Positions 24,123 through 35,658 are shown, counted from the stretch's first letter. The stretch is DNA of 64,000 bases from Microbacterium hatanonis (GCF_008017415.1 NZ_VRSV01000001.1:1426001-1490000), one strand, 5' to 3'. Program-made: numbers and translations. Notes: a model not told the origin generated them from the sequence alone.

Positions 24123-24929
24123 CTACTCCTCGTCGGGGGTGTCGACCGCCCCGCCGAACCGGCGATCGCGTCCGAGGTAGTGGCCGATGGCGTCCCAGAG
24201 GTGCGTGCGGCGGAAGTCGGGCCAGAGCGTGTCGAGGAACACGAACTCGGCGTAAGCCGACTCCCACAGGAGGAAGTTCGACGTCCGCTGCTCGCCGCTG
24301 GAGCGGACGAAGAGGTCGACGTCGGGCATGTCGGGCTGGTAGAGGTGGCGACGGATGAGCTTCTCCGTGACGGCCGAAGGCTTGAGCCGTCCCGCGGAGA
24401 TCTCGTCGCCGATCCGTCGCATGGCGTCGACGAGTTCGACCCGGCCGCCGTAGTTCACGCACATCGTCAGGGTGAGTACGTCGTTGCCCGCGGTCAGCTG
24501 CTCGGCGTACTGCAGCTCCTTGATGACCGAGCCCCAGAGGCGCGGCTTGCGCCCCGCCCACCGCACCCGCACGCCCCACTCGTTGAGCTGGTCGCGACGA
24601 CGGTGCAGCACGTCGCGGTTGAAGCCCATGAGGAAGCGCACCTCGTCGGGCGAGCGCGACCAGTTCTCCGTCGAGAACGCATAGACCGAGAGGTGCTTGA
24701 CGCCGGCCTGCACGGCTCCGGCGACGACGTCGAGGAGCGCGGCCTCACCCGCGCGATGGCCCTCGACGCGGGTCAGTCCCTGACGGTTCGCCCATCGGCC
24801 GTTGCCGTCCATGACGATCGCCACGTGCTCCGGCACCGAGCCGCGCGGAAAAGCAGGCGGGTACTCGCCGGTCCAATCCAGCGGACGGAAGGGCACAGCA
24901 TCCTTGTGGGTGAAGGGCTTCGGGCTCAT
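24123..24929 (-). CDS. uppS: Isoprenyl (polyprenyl diphosphate) synthase
   Basis: A 268-residue cis-prenyltransferase that makes the polyprenyl carrier for cell wall synthesis. The signature [16 protein letters not shown] near 37 contains the catalytic Asp. FSTENWSR near 87 and the C-terminal [14 protein letters not shown] motif are intact. The ATG overlaps the recO stop by four bases (ATGA), so the two are coupled. Members in actinobacteria may give decaprenyl rather than undecaprenyl products. Confidence 0.95.
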   Translation of the reverse strand: MSPKPFTHKDAVPFRPLDWTGEYPPAFPRGSVPEHVAIVMDGNGRWANRQGLTRVEGHRAGEAALLDVVAGAVQAGVKHLSVYAFSTENWSRSPDEVRFLMGFNRDVLHRRRDQLNEWGVRVRWAGRKPRLWGSVIKELQYAEQLTAGNDVLTLTMCVNYGGRVELVDAMRRIGDEISAGRLKPSAVTEKLIRRHLYQPDMPDVDLFVRSSGEQRTSNFLLWESAYAEFVFLDTLWPDFRRTHLWDAIGHYLGRDRRFGGAVDTPDEE

Positions 24930-25669
24930 CGGGTCATCTCCGCTCTTCCCGTCTCGACGTGGGCGAGCGAGCGGATGCCGCGCTCGAGGTGCCACTGCGC
25001 GTACGCGGCGACGAGGCCGGATGCCGCGGCGGAGGCGTGCTGTGGTGCGCCGTCGACGGCGTCCCACTCCCCCGCCATCAGCGAGCGGAGAAGGGAGGTC
25101 GTCTCGGGTGCCACCTTCGGCGAGCCGACCGGCGCGCAGTTCGCGCACACCATGCCGCCCAACTGCGCGACGAACGACCGGTGGTCGCCCGCGGTGCCGC
25201 AGCGCGCGCATTCGCCGAGACCGGGCGCCCAGCCCGACAGCGCCATGACGCGAAGAAGGTACGAGTCGAGCACGCTGCGCGGGGTGTGGTCGCCCTTGGC
25301 AAGGGCGCGGAGGCCCCCCACCAGCAGGAGATACTGCTGCGGGGTCGCCTCGGACTCGTTGAGTCGGTCGGCGGTCTCGACCATCGCGTTGGCGGAGGTG
25401 TAGCGCTCGTACTCGACGACGATGTCGGCTCCGTACGATCCGAGCGACTCGGCCTGCTGCACGACGTCGAGGGTGCGCCCGCGGTAGAGCTGCACATCGG
25501 CGACCATGAACGGTTCGAGGCGTGCGCCGAACTTCGACGAGGTGCGCCGCACGCCCTTCGCGACCGCCCGGATCTTTCCGTTGCGGCGGCTGAGGAGGGT
25601 GAGGATGCGATCCGCCTCCCCCAGCTTGTGGGTACGCAGGATCACGACTTCGTCGCGATAAGTGGGCAC
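24926..25669 (-). CDS. recO: DNA repair protein RecO
   Basis: A 247-residue RecFOR-pathway mediator. The N-terminal OB-fold begins [23 protein letters not shown], a helical region follows, and the zinc-binding cysteines CARC and CANC near 154 and 175 are present. The start is a GTG at 25669. GATAAT ends 5 bases upstream, so it is probably leaderless. It is followed directly by uppS. Confidence 0.94.
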   Translation of the reverse strand: MPTYRDEVVILRTHKLGEADRILTLLSRRNGKIRAVAKGVRRTSSKFGARLEPFMVADVQLYRGRTLDVVQQAESLGSYGADIVVEYERYTSANAMVETADRLNESEATPQQYLLLVGGLRALAKGDHTPRSVLDSYLLRVMALSGWAPGLGECARCGTAGDHRSFVAQLGGMVCANCAPVGSPKVAPETTSLLRSLMAGEWDAVDGAPQHASAAASGLVAAYAQWHLERGIRSLAHVETGRAEMTR

Positions 25670-25674
25670 GGTCC

Positions 25675-25730
25675 ATTATCGGTCGCCCCGGCGACGTCGG
25701 GCCGGCACCGCCCCGCCGACGCGGGACAAT
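25675..25730. promoter_or_regulatory. Divergent leaderless promoters for recO and the TRIC-like gene
   Basis: Minus strand GATAAT (25675-25680) ends 5 bases before GTG 25669. Plus strand GACAAT (25725-25730) ends 6 bases before GTG 25737. Confidence 0.5.
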
Positions 25731-25736
25731 GGTGGG

Positions 25737-26429
25737 GTGGATCAGCCCGAGTTCGTCATCCCCCTCTGGGCCGACCTCACCGCGGTCGGGCTCGGGGGCG
25801 TGCAGGGGGCGCTGTTCGCCTCGGGCTTCCGGGGCCAGCGGCGGCTCGATCTGCTCGGCGTGGCCATCATCGGCATCCTGATCGGCATGGGCGGCGGGCT
25901 CATCCGCGACCTGCTGCTGGGTGTGCCTCCCGCCACACTGCAGAGCAACTGGTATCTGCTCGTCGCGACCGGGGCGGCGCTCGTGGGGATGCTGCTGGCC
26001 GGGGTCTTCCAGCGGGTGAACCGGGTCATCGTCGTGCTCGATGCCTTCGTGATCGGCATGTTCGGTGCATTCGGCACCAGCAAGGCGCTGGCGCTCGGTC
26101 TGCCGATGGTGCCCGCCGTCTTCGTGGGAGTGTGCGCTGCGGTCGGCGGAGGCGTGCTCCGCGACGCCCTCATGGGGCTTCCCATCGCGATCATGCACGT
26201 CGGCTCGCTCTACGCGGTGGCGGCGGCCGCGGGATGCTTCGTGCTCGCCACGGCCGCCGCGTTCGGCCTACCGCTCGTGGGCGCCGCGATCACCGGCATC
26301 GCCGTCACCGCCGTGATCCGCATCCTGGCGGTGGTGTTCGACCTCTCACTCCCCGAGCAGCGGATGCTCTACCGCCGCAAGGTCGCCGCCGAGACCCGGG
26401 CGATCCCGGTCATCCGGCCCGATGCGTAA
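25737..26429 (+). CDS. TRIC-type cation channel family (UPF0126) membrane protein
   Basis: A 230-residue membrane protein with about seven helices in two repeats. Each repeat carries the family glycine motif: [13 protein letters not shown] near 57 and [13 protein letters not shown] near 140. Prokaryotic TRIC homologues form trimeric K+-permeable channels. The GTG start is leaderless-type, with GACAAT 6 bases upstream. It diverges from recO and converges with leuA over a large hairpin. Confidence 0.9.
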   Translation: MDQPEFVIPLWADLTAVGLGGVQGALFASGFRGQRRLDLLGVAIIGILIGMGGGLIRDLLLGVPPATLQSNWYLLVATGAALVGMLLAGVFQRVNRVIVVLDAFVIGMFGAFGTSKALALGLPMVPAVFVGVCAAVGGGVLRDALMGLPIAIMHVGSLYAVAAAAGCFVLATAAAFGLPLVGAAITGIAVTAVIRILAVVFDLSLPEQRMLYRRKVAAETRAIPVIRPDA

Positions 26430-26449
26430 CATCCGCGCCCGCCCGTAAC

Positions 26450-26526
26450 GACCGCGAGACCCCTTCTGACGCTCGAGACCCCGGCCGAATGTCGGGGTCT
26501 CGCGCACAGAACGAGGTCTCGCGGTC
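26450..26526. terminator. Nested double inverted repeat between converging genes
   Basis: An outer perfect 12-bp repeat (26450-26461 with 26515-26526) encloses an inner 12-bp stem with one G-T pair (26474-26485 with 26491-26502). The short word GAGACC recurs in both arms. It should work as a bidirectional terminator for the TRIC-like gene and leuA. Confidence 0.7.
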
Positions 26527-26534
26527 GAGAGGGA

Positions 26535-28408
<1,874 letters not shown>

Positions 28409-28414
28409 GCACAG

Positions 28415-28420
28415 ATCGTA
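28415..28420 (-). promoter_or_regulatory. -10 element of the leuA leader
   Basis: TACGAT preceded by TGG on the minus strand, 6 bases before the leader ATG. The predicted start site is the A of that ATG. No -35 match is seen; the upstream region is the end of era. Confidence 0.55.
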
Positions 28421-28446
28421 CCAGGATGCTGCGCTCAGGCGTTCGC

Positions 28447-29340
28447 TCAGAACCCGAGGCGTCCGAGCTGCTTGGGGTCGCGCTGCCATTCCTTCGCCAC
28501 GCGCACGCGCAGAGACAGGAAGACCCGGGTGCCGACGAGCGGCTCGATGCCGGCACGCGCGCGGGCGCCGACGTCGGCGAGACGCGAGCCCTTAGGCCCG
28601 ATGATGATGCCCTTCTGGCTGTCGCGCTCGACGATGATATTGGCGTAGATGTCGGTCAGGTCGGTGCCCTCACGGGCCGCGATGTCTTCGACCGTCACCG
28701 CGATCGAGTGAGGGAGCTCGTCCCTGACGCCCTCGAGCGCGGCCTCGCGGATGATCTCGGCGATGCGGTCGTCGAGGCTCTCGTCGGTGACGATGCCTTC
28801 GCCGTACAGCGGCGGCCCGTCGGGCATCATGCCGATGAGTTCTGCCACCAGCACGTCGAGCTGCTCCCCCGCCGTCGCCGAGAGCGGGATGACGCTCGCC
28901 CAGTCTTCGCGGAGGGCGTCTACCTCGAGCAGACGCTCGGTGATCTGGTCGCGGCTCGCGGCGTCGGTCTTGGTGACGATGGCCACCTTCTTCGCGCGCG
29001 GGTAGCCGCTGAGCGACTCGGCGATCCGCCGGTCGCCGGGGCCGACCTTCTCCGTCGCCGGCACGCAGAACCCGATCACGTCGACGTCGCCGAGCACCTG
29101 CTCGACGAGGTTGTTCAGTCGCTCTCCGAGAAGGGTGCGGGGCCGGTGGATACCGGGGGTGTCGACGATGACGAGCTGTCCGTCGGCGCGATTGACGATC
29201 CCGCGGATCGCCCGCCGGGTCGTCTGCGGCTTCTCGCTCGTGATGGCGACCTTCTCGCCGACGAGGGCGTTCGTGAGCGTGGACTTTCCCACGTTGGGCC
29301 GGCCGACGAAGGTCGCGAACCCCGAGCGGAAATCGGTCAT
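28447..29340 (-). CDS. era: GTPase Era, ribosome assembly factor
   Basis: A 297-residue GTPase that helps mature the 30S subunit. G1 is GRPNVGKST, the switch region is TTRR, G3 is DTPG and G4 is TKTD. A C-terminal KH domain contains IIIGPKGSRL, for binding the 3' end of 16S rRNA. The start at 29340 (MTDFRSG) follows the corC stop closely. It belongs to the phoH-ybeY-corC-era string, all linked to ribosome quality or membranes. Confidence 0.96.
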   Translation of the reverse strand: MTDFRSGFATFVGRPNVGKSTLTNALVGEKVAITSEKPQTTRRAIRGIVNRADGQLVIVDTPGIHRPRTLLGERLNNLVEQVLGDVDVIGFCVPATEKVGPGDRRIAESLSGYPRAKKVAIVTKTDAASRDQITERLLEVDALREDWASVIPLSATAGEQLDVLVAELIGMMPDGPPLYGEGIVTDESLDDRIAEIIREAALEGVRDELPHSIAVTVEDIAAREGTDLTDIYANIIVERDSQKGIIIGPKGSRLADVGARARAGIEPLVGTRVFLSLRVRVAKEWQRDPKQLGRLGF

Positions 29341-29341
29341 C

Positions 29342-30673
29342 TCATTCCCCTTTTCGAGGGAGACGGATCTCCCCGGTCTGCGGTGCGCGACCATCGGTGG
29401 TCGTCGTCGCCGCGTCAAGACTCTCGGCCCGCTCGACGAAGACCGTCGCGAGCCCCCGGCCGCGCCCGCGGGAGGCGCCGCCGGTCATGGTGAGCCCGGC
29501 GTACTGCGCCGTCGCGCCCGGCTGAGGCACGCGCCCCAGGGCTTTGCCGAGTAGACCGCCGATCGAGTCGACGTCGTCGTCTTCGAGTTCGATCCCGAAC
29601 AGGTCGCCGACCTCGTCGAGCGCGACGCGCGCGCTGAGGCGGTACCTGCCCGGCTCGAGTTCGACGATCTCGGTAGAGCGCGCATCGTACTCGTCGGAGA
29701 TGTCGCCGACGAGCTCCTCGATGAGGTCTTCGAGCGTGACGAGGCCGGCCACCCCGCCGTACTCGTCGACCGCGAGGCACACGTGCACGGCGTCGCGGCG
29801 CATCTTCTGCAGGAGCGTCTCGGCCTTCATCGACTCGGGCACGAACATCGCCGGTCGCGCGATGCGACGGATCGGCGCGTCGCGCCAGGAACCCTGGTCC
29901 TCGAAGCCGAACTGCACGAGGTCTTTGAGATAGAGCATTCCCACGATGTCGTCGCGCTCGTCGTCGACCAGAGGGAGACGCGAGTGCCCCGTGTCGAGGA
30001 AGAGCGTCATCGCCTCGCGCGTCGAGGCTGCAGCATCCACCGTCGTCATGTCGGTGCGCGGGATCATCACCTCGCGCACGTAGCGGTCGGTGAAGTCGAA
30101 CACCGAGTGGATGAGCTCGCGGTCGTCTTCTTCGATGAGCTCGTTCTCGGCGGCCTCGTCGATGATGCTGAGCAGCTGCTCCTCCGACGCGAACGACGAG
30201 CCCTGCGACAGACCGGGCGTGACACGGTTGCCGATCGCGACGAGCCCGTAGGCGAGCGGTCCGAGCAGGATCCGCAGGCCCCGCACGAGCGGGGCCGCGC
30301 CCAGGAGCAGACCGCGCGCGTGCTGGCGTCCCACCGAGCGGGGGCTCGCGCCCACCGCGACGAACGAGATGCCCGTCATCAGCAGCGCCGCCGCGAGCAT
30401 CGCCCACCAGATGTTGTCGAAGAGGAGGGTGAAGGCGACGGTGACCAGCACGGCGGCCGCGGTCTCCGCGAGCACGCGGATGAACGCGACCGCGTTCGCG
30501 TGCGCGTCGGGGTCGTCGGCGATCTTCTGCAGCGCGCTGACGCTCCGACCCTCCGACGTGAGGTCGACGAGGTCGGCGCGCGAGGTGACGCTGAGCGCGG
30601 CCTCGATTGCGGCCATGAGGCCGCCGAAGGCGACGAGGAGGAGAGCTGCGACGAGCAGGAGGGTTTCGGTCAT
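29342..30673 (-). CDS. CorC/HlyC-type hemolysin-family CBS domain protein
   Basis: A 443-residue membrane protein. A CNNM-like N-terminal domain with three or four helices (about 1-165) is followed by two CBS domains (about 210-330; MIPRTDMTTV starts the pair) and a C-terminal CorC_HlyC domain (about 345-425). The family is linked to Mg2+ or Co2+ efflux. The ATG overlaps the ybeY stop by four bases. It is the gene normally found between ybeY and era in this lineage. Confidence 0.9.
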   Translation of the reverse strand: MTETLLLVAALLLVAFGGLMAAIEAALSVTSRADLVDLTSEGRSVSALQKIADDPDAHANAVAFIRVLAETAAAVLVTVAFTLLFDNIWWAMLAAALLMTGISFVAVGASPRSVGRQHARGLLLGAAPLVRGLRILLGPLAYGLVAIGNRVTPGLSQGSSFASEEQLLSIIDEAAENELIEEDDRELIHSVFDFTDRYVREVMIPRTDMTTVDAAASTREAMTLFLDTGHSRLPLVDDERDDIVGMLYLKDLVQFGFEDQGSWRDAPIRRIARPAMFVPESMKAETLLQKMRRDAVHVCLAVDEYGGVAGLVTLEDLIEELVGDISDEYDARSTEIVELEPGRYRLSARVALDEVGDLFGIELEDDDVDSIGGLLGKALGRVPQPGATAQYAGLTMTGGASRGRGRGLATVFVERAESLDAATTTTDGRAPQTGEIRLPRKGE

Positions 30674-31140
30674 GTGCGGCGACGTCGCCGCTCGGAAGCC
30701 TGGAAGCCGGAGATGAGCTCCTTCTGCAGGCCGAACATCTCGCGTTCGTCCTCGGGCTCGGCGTGGTCGTACCCGAGGAGGTGCAGCAGACCGTGGGTGG
30801 TGAGCATGACGAGCTCGTCCTGCGTGGAGTGCTTCGCCGCCACGGCCTGCGTCTCGGCGACCTGCGGGCAGAGCACGATGTCGCCGAGGAGCCCGGCGGG
30901 TGTCGGCGCGTCGTCGGTGCCCGGGCGCAGTTCGTCCATCGGGAAGCTCAGCACGTCGGTGGGGCCGGGTTCGTCCATCCACTGCACGTGCAGTGCCTCC
31001 ATGGCGCCCTCGTCGACCAGCACGATCGCGAGATCGGCATCGGGGCTCACGTGCAGTTCGGCGAGGTCGAACTCGACGAGGCGCAGGAGCACCTGCTCGT
31101 CGACCGCGATGCCCGACTCGTTGTTGATCTCGATCGTCAC
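30670..31140 (-). CDS. ybeY: rRNA maturation endoribonuclease YbeY
   Basis: A 156-residue zinc RNase for 16S rRNA 3' end processing and ribosome quality control. The metal motif HGLLHLLGYDH near 115-125 has all three His. PTDVLSFP near 60 is the conserved substrate-side motif. The start is a GTG that overlaps the phoH stop by four bases. The C-terminus is a run of Arg. Confidence 0.95.
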   Translation of the reverse strand: MTIEINNESGIAVDEQVLLRLVEFDLAELHVSPDADLAIVLVDEGAMEALHVQWMDEPGPTDVLSFPMDELRPGTDDAPTPAGLLGDIVLCPQVAETQAVAAKHSTQDELVMLTTHGLLHLLGYDHAEPEDEREMFGLQKELISGFQASERRRRRT

Positions 31141-32219
31141 GGGCGTCCTCGTCTCGGCTGGTGGTCGCGGGGTCCAGCGGCGCGCCCGCCGCGGCGTTCG
31201 GCGCGGTTGGACATCTCTGCGGCCTCGTCGCGCTCGCGCCGGGATGCCAGACGCTCTTCGTCGTATTCCGTGTAGGCGTCGACGATGCGACCCACGAGCG
31301 TGTGACGCACGACGTCGGCGCTCGTGAGGTACGCGAAATGGATGTCGTCGATGTCGCGCAGCACGCGGGTGACCAGCCGCAGCCCGGAGGCGCCCATCGG
31401 GAGGTCGACCTGGGTGATGTCGCCGGTGACGACCATCCGCGTGCCGAATCCGAGGCGCGTGAGGAACATCTTCATCTGCTCGGGCGTGGTGTTCTGCGCC
31501 TCGTCGAGCACGACGAATGAATCGTTGAGCGTGCGCCCTCGCATGTAGGCGAGCGGTGCGACCTCGATGGTTCCCGAGGCGATGAGCTTCGGCACGATCT
31601 CGGGATCCATCATCTCGTTCAGCGCGTCGTAGAGCGGCCGAAGATACGGGTCGATCTTGTCGGTCAGCGTGCCCGGGAGGAACCCGAGCCGCTCGCCGGC
31701 CTCGACCGCGGGGCGGGTCAGGATGATGCGGCTGACCTCTTTGCGCTGGAGCGCCTGCACGGCCTTCGCCATCGCGAGGTAGGTCTTGCCGGTGCCGGCC
31801 GGGCCGATCCCGAAGACGATCGTGCTCTCCTCGATCGCGTCGACGTAGGCCTTCTGGCCGAGAGTCTTCGGGCGGATGACCTTGCCGCGCGACGACAGGA
31901 TCGCCTCGCCGAGCACCTCGGAGGGGCGGGGGCCGCCTTCCGAGCGGAGGATGCGGCTCGAGCTGCTCACATCGGACGGCTCGAGCCCGTGTCCGGCCTT
32001 CGTCATGGCGATGAGCTCTTCGACGAGAGCGAGCGCCCCGGCCACGACTCGAGCCTCGCCGCTGAGGGTGATCTCGTTGCCGCGCACGAGCACGTCGACG
32101 CCGGGATGCTCCTTCTCGACCACGCGCAGCAGCCGATCCTGGGGACCGAGCAGCTGAACCATGGCGACCCCGTCGACGTAGACGTGCTCGACGACGGTCT
32201 CGTCGAAGGATTCAGGCAT
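31137..32219 (-). CDS. phoH: PhoH-family ATPase
   Basis: A 360-residue P-loop protein. Walker A is GPAGTGKT near 140 and Walker B is FVVLDEAQN near 240. An N-terminal KH-like region (about 20-75) precedes the ATPase core. The long C-terminal tail after 320 is Arg-rich and disordered-looking. It is linked to RNA metabolism through its constant pairing with ybeY. It overlaps ybeY by 4 bases and the HIT gene by 8. Confidence 0.94.
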   Translation of the reverse strand: MPESFDETVVEHVYVDGVAMVQLLGPQDRLLRVVEKEHPGVDVLVRGNEITLSGEARVVAGALALVEELIAMTKAGHGLEPSDVSSSSRILRSEGGPRPSEVLGEAILSSRGKVIRPKTLGQKAYVDAIEESTIVFGIGPAGTGKTYLAMAKAVQALQRKEVSRIILTRPAVEAGERLGFLPGTLTDKIDPYLRPLYDALNEMMDPEIVPKLIASGTIEVAPLAYMRGRTLNDSFVVLDEAQNTTPEQMKMFLTRLGFGTRMVVTGDITQVDLPMGASGLRLVTRVLRDIDDIHFAYLTSADVVRHTLVGRIVDAYTEYDEERLASRRERDEAAEMSNRAERRGGRAAGPRDHQPRRGRP

Positions 32220-32559
32220 TCAGGCTCTTCTCGTCGAGGTCGCCCGCGAGGACGTGGGCGTGCACGTGGAAGACGGTCTGGCCGGCGCCGGCGCCGGTGT
32301 TGAAGATCAAGCGGAACTCGCCGTCGGCATGCTCGGCAGCGACCGTGTGCGCGAGGCCGACGACCTCGGCCAGCAGCGCCGGGTCGCCGGCGGCGAGCTC
32401 GACGACGTCGCGGTAGGCGGCCGTCTTCGGGATCACGAGGAGGTGGACGGGTGCCTTCGGAGCGATGTCGCGGATGGCGAAGACGTTCTCCGTCTCGGCG
32501 ATGATCTCCGACGGGATCTCGCCCTCGAGAATGCGCGTGAAGATCGAGGTCTCGGTCAT
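32212..32559 (-). CDS. HIT family nucleotide hydrolase
   Basis: A 115-residue HINT-like protein. The catalytic triad motif HVHAHVL is at about 98-104, and the N-terminal FTRILEGEIPSEI is typical. It hydrolyses nucleoside phosphoramidates or aminoacyl-AMPs. TAGACT ends exactly 6 bases before the ATG, so a leaderless mRNA starts the HIT-phoH-ybeY-corC-era operon here. Confidence 0.93.
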   Translation of the reverse strand: MTETSIFTRILEGEIPSEIIAETENVFAIRDIAPKAPVHLLVIPKTAAYRDVVELAAGDPALLAEVVGLAHTVAAEHADGEFRLIFNTGAGAGQTVFHVHAHVLAGDLDEKSLNA

Positions 32560-32565
32560 GGAAAC

Positions 32566-32571
32566 AGTCTA
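32566..32571 (-). promoter_or_regulatory. -10 element of the HIT-phoH-ybeY operon
   Basis: TAGACT on the minus strand with a 6-base spacer to ATG 32559. Confidence 0.55.
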
Positions 32572-32608
32572 CCGACGCGGGGTCGGGCGGATCCGGCGGC
32601 GGCCGACG

Positions 32609-33340
32609 TCACCATCGTCCGAGCGCGACGCTCACGACGGCGAGGGCGGCGGCGCCCGCGGTGGAGGTGCGGAGCACCGTCGCCCCGAGCCTCACCCGCA
32701 CGGCAGCGGCCTCTTCGAGAGCCGTGAGCTCGGCCGGGGAGATTCCCCCCTCCGGACCGACGACGAACACGACGTCGCGGGTGTCCGCATTCAGATCCAC
32801 CGCGCTGAGGGGCGACTCGGCCGACGGCTCGAGCAGCAGCATCCGGGTCGAGCCGGCCAGCGCGGCGAGATCGGCCGTGCGGGCGACGGATCGCACCTCG
32901 GGAACCCACGCGCGATGCGCCTGCTTCGCGGCCTCGCGCACGATGGTCGTCCAGCGCGCGATGCCCTTGTCGGCCTTGCCGTCCCAGCGCGACACGCTGC
33001 GCTCGGCCTGCCAGGGCACGATCTCGTCGACCCCCAGTTCGGTCGCGGCCTGCACCGCGAGCTCGTCGCGGTCCCCCTTCGCGAGAGCCTGCACGAGGAT
33101 CACTCGCGGGCTCGGAGCCGGCTCGTCCCGGCGAGCATCGACTCGTACCGTCACCTCGCGAGGACTGACGGCCGTGCTGCGCCCGGTGAGCCAGACGCCC
33201 CGGCCGTCGCCGACCGTGACCTCTTCGTCGATCCGAAGACGTCGAACGGATGCTGCGTGGTGGGCCTCGGCGCCCTCGAGGACGACGTCATCGCCGGGCT
33301 GAGCCGTCGTCGCGGCGTCGGAGAGGAAGTGCAGCGCCAC
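32609..33340 (-). CDS. rsmE: 16S rRNA m3U1498 methyltransferase
   Basis: A 243-residue SPOUT methyltransferase. An N-terminal PUA-like domain (about 1-75; EGAEAHHAASVRRL) precedes the knotted domain, with VVGPEGGISPAE near 190 and the closing LGATVLRTSTA motif near 217. The GTG at 33340 is chosen because it follows the dnaJ stop by two bases. The hrcA-dnaJ-rsmE string is standard in actinobacteria. Confidence 0.93.
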   Translation of the reverse strand: MALHFLSDAATTAQPGDDVVLEGAEAHHAASVRRLRIDEEVTVGDGRGVWLTGRSTAVSPREVTVRVDARRDEPAPSPRVILVQALAKGDRDELAVQAATELGVDEIVPWQAERSVSRWDGKADKGIARWTTIVREAAKQAHRAWVPEVRSVARTADLAALAGSTRMLLLEPSAESPLSAVDLNADTRDVVFVVGPEGGISPAELTALEEAAAVRVRLGATVLRTSTAGAAALAVVSVALGRW

Positions 33341-33342
33341 GG

Positions 33343-34470
33343 TCAGACGTTGCGGAAGCGGTCGCGCAGCTTCGCGAACAGGCCCTGGTGGAACTCGGCC
33401 AGGTGCGGTGCGGGGGCCTTCGTGCGCTTGGCGAAGTCCTCGATGAGAGCGCGCTCCTTGGCGTCGAGCCTGGTCGGTGTGACCACGTGCACCCCGATGC
33501 GGAGGTCGCCGCGCTGGGTTCCCCGCAGCGGGGTGATCCCGCGGCCCTTGATCGTCAGCACGTCGCCGCCCTGGATGCCCGCACGCAGCTCGAGATCGAC
33601 CGAGCCGTCGAGGGCGTCGATGGTGGTGTTCGTGCCGAGGATGGCGTCCGACATCGACACCTCGAGGGTCGCCAGGAGGTCGTCGCCGTCGCGGCTGAAG
33701 GTCTCGTGAGGAGCAACCGTGACCTCGAGGTAGAGGTCGCCGTTGGGCCCACCGGCGGGTCCGACCTCGCCGGAGCCGGGCAGCTGCAGCCGCAGGCCTG
33801 TCTCGACACCCGCCGGGATGTCCACCGACACGGTGCGACGAGCGCGCACGCGCCCCTGACCCTGGCAGGTCGCGCAGGGGTAGGGGATGGTCGTGCCGTG
33901 TCCCTGGCACGTTCCGCACGGCTGGTTCGTGACGACGTTGCCCAGGAGGCTGCGCACGGTGCGCTGGATGTGCCCGCTGCCATGGCAGATGTCGCAGGTG
34001 ACCTCCGAGGTGCCGGGCTGGGTGCAGGCTCCCTGACAGGTCTCGCACAGCACGGCGGTGTCGACCTCGAGGTCGCGGTGCACGCCGAAGACGACGTCGT
34101 CGAGCTCGAGCGTGACCCGCACCAGGGCGTCCTGTCCGCGTTCGCGACGCGAGCGCGGACGCGGACCACGGCTTCCGCCTCCGCCTCCGCCCCCGAAGAA
34201 CGTCTCGAAGATGTCACTGAAGCCGCCGAAACCGGCTGCTCCCCCGGCTCCGCCGAATGCACCGCCGTCGCCGCCCATGTCGTAGCGGCGACGCTGCTCG
34301 GCGTCGCTCAGCACGTCGTACGCGTGGGTGACGAGCTTGAACCGCTCGGACGCGTCGGCGCCCGGGTTCACATCGGGGTGCAGCTCGCGCGCGAGACGGC
34401 GGTATGCCTTCTTGATCTCGTCTGAGCTCGCGTCGCGCGCGACACCGAGAACCTCGTAGTGGTCAGCCAC
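33343..34470 (-). CDS. dnaJ: Molecular chaperone DnaJ (type I, DnaJ2 class)
   Basis: A 375-residue Hsp40. The J domain (1-68) has HPDVNPG. A Gly-rich linker with FGGFSD and a long Gly run follows. The zinc-finger region has the four repeats [23 protein letters not shown] and CATCQGQG; the first has Ala in place of the second Gly. C-terminal substrate-binding domains follow. Coupling with hrcA marks it as the DnaJ2 paralogue. A second dnaJ with dnaK-grpE is expected elsewhere. Confidence 0.95.
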   Translation of the reverse strand: MADHYEVLGVARDASSDEIKKAYRRLARELHPDVNPGADASERFKLVTHAYDVLSDAEQRRRYDMGGDGGAFGGAGGAAGFGGFSDIFETFFGGGGGGGSRGPRPRSRRERGQDALVRVTLELDDVVFGVHRDLEVDTAVLCETCQGACTQPGTSEVTCDICHGSGHIQRTVRSLLGNVVTNQPCGTCQGHGTTIPYPCATCQGQGRVRARRTVSVDIPAGVETGLRLQLPGSGEVGPAGGPNGDLYLEVTVAPHETFSRDGDDLLATLEVSMSDAILGTNTTIDALDGSVDLELRAGIQGGDVLTIKGRGITPLRGTQRGDLRIGVHVVTPTRLDAKERALIEDFAKRTKAPAPHLAEFHQGLFAKLRDRFRNV

Positions 34471-34523
34471 ATTCGCCTTCCTGCCCGCACGCGGCGGGGA
34501 TCGTCAATGGAACGGAGCCCGCG

Positions 34524-35564
34524 TCAGCGGGCGTTCTCGTCGTCTTCGAGCATCCTGGTCAGATGGTGGGCGACGGCTCGGACCGCCGCCAGATGCGAGG
34601 GGTAGTCCATACGCGTCGGGCCGAGCAGCCCGACCCGCGCGCCTGTGCCCGATGCGTCGTAATCACTCGCGAGGACGGACGCCTCGATGAGGCCGAACGG
34701 TTCGTTCTCCCGCCCGATGCTCGCGGCGAGTCCCTTGGCGTCGACCACCATCTCGGTCATGAGCTTCAGCAGCGTGACCTGCTCCTCGATCGCCTCGAGG
34801 AGCGGGTAGATGCTGCCCCGGAAATCGGACTCGCGACGAGCGAGAGTCGCCGCTCCGGCCATCACGAGACGGTCTTGGCGGAACTCTTCGAGTTCTTCGG
34901 CGAGCACTCTCAAGATGGCGTGGGCCGCCGCATCCGTTCCCGTCGCCGGCACGATCGAGGCGGCGAGCAGGTCTGCGATCCGCTGCGTGGCGTCGCCGAC
35001 GAGGTGCCCGACGACGACCGAGGAGACCCGAGCTCGCAGCTGGGCGAGGTCGGCCTCGCTCGGCTCTTCGCGCACGAGGGCGATGCGCTGCGAGACCCGG
35101 CCGGTGTCGGTCACGACGATCACGAGCAGTCGCCCGCCGCCGAGATCGACGAGTTCGACGTGGGTGACGTTCGCGCGGGCGAACGACGGGTACTGGACGA
35201 TCGCGACCTGCCCGGTGAGCTGCGTGAGAGCGCGCACCGTGCGCGAGAGCAGATCGTCGAGGTCGCCCGAGCCGTCGAGGAACGACGCGATGGCGCTGCG
35301 CTGCGCGGGGCTCAGCGGACGCAGATCGGCGAGGTGGTCGACGAAGACGCGATAGCCCTTGTCGGTGGGGACGCGCCCCGACGAGGTGTGGGGGGCGGCG
35401 ATCAGCTCCTCGTCTTCGAGGAGCGCCATGTCGTTGCGGATGGTGGCGGCCGACACACCGAAGGCATGGCGCTCGACGATTGCCTTGCTCCCGACGGGCT
35501 CGCGCGTGTCGACGTAGTCCTGCACGATCGCACGGAGCACCTGGAGTCCGCGTTCGCTGACCAT
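34524..35564 (-). CDS. hrcA: Heat-inducible transcription repressor HrcA
   Basis: A 346-residue repressor. The N-terminal winged helix (1-75) contains GVSAATIRNDMALLE and HTSSGRVPTDKGYR, followed by GAF-like and dimerisation parts. It binds CIRCE operators and needs GroE for activity. A GGAGGGG site precedes the ATG. A perfect CIRCE lies 35 bases upstream, so the hrcA-dnaJ-rsmE unit is autoregulated. Confidence 0.96.
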   Translation of the reverse strand: MVSERGLQVLRAIVQDYVDTREPVGSKAIVERHAFGVSAATIRNDMALLEDEELIAAPHTSSGRVPTDKGYRVFVDHLADLRPLSPAQRSAIASFLDGSGDLDDLLSRTVRALTQLTGQVAIVQYPSFARANVTHVELVDLGGGRLLVIVVTDTGRVSQRIALVREEPSEADLAQLRARVSSVVVGHLVGDATQRIADLLAASIVPATGTDAAAHAILRVLAEELEEFRQDRLVMAGAATLARRESDFRGSIYPLLEAIEEQVTLLKLMTEMVVDAKGLAASIGRENEPFGLIEASVLASDYDASGTGARVGLLGPTRMDYPSHLAAVRAVAHHLTRMLEDDENAR

Positions 35565-35598
35565 GGTCCCCTCCGCTCTGTCGCTGTCGTGGGTCGGA

Positions 35599-35625
35599 TT
35601 GGCACTCGCGCGCCGTGAGTGCCAA
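35599..35625. promoter_or_regulatory. CIRCE operator
   Basis: TTGGCACTC, nine spacer bases, then GAGTGCCAA: a perfect 9-bp inverted repeat in the CIRCE arrangement (consensus TTAGCACTC-N9-GAGTGCTAA). The HrcA protein is encoded directly downstream. Confidence 0.95.
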
Positions 35626-35629
35626 TTCT
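35624..35629 (-). promoter_or_regulatory. -10 element of hrcA-dnaJ
   Basis: TAGAAT on the minus strand overlaps the edge of CIRCE by two bases, so HrcA bound there would block RNA polymerase. Confidence 0.6.
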
Positions 35630-35658
35630 AGCTGATCGGGTCGCGCGGGGCCCCGAGC

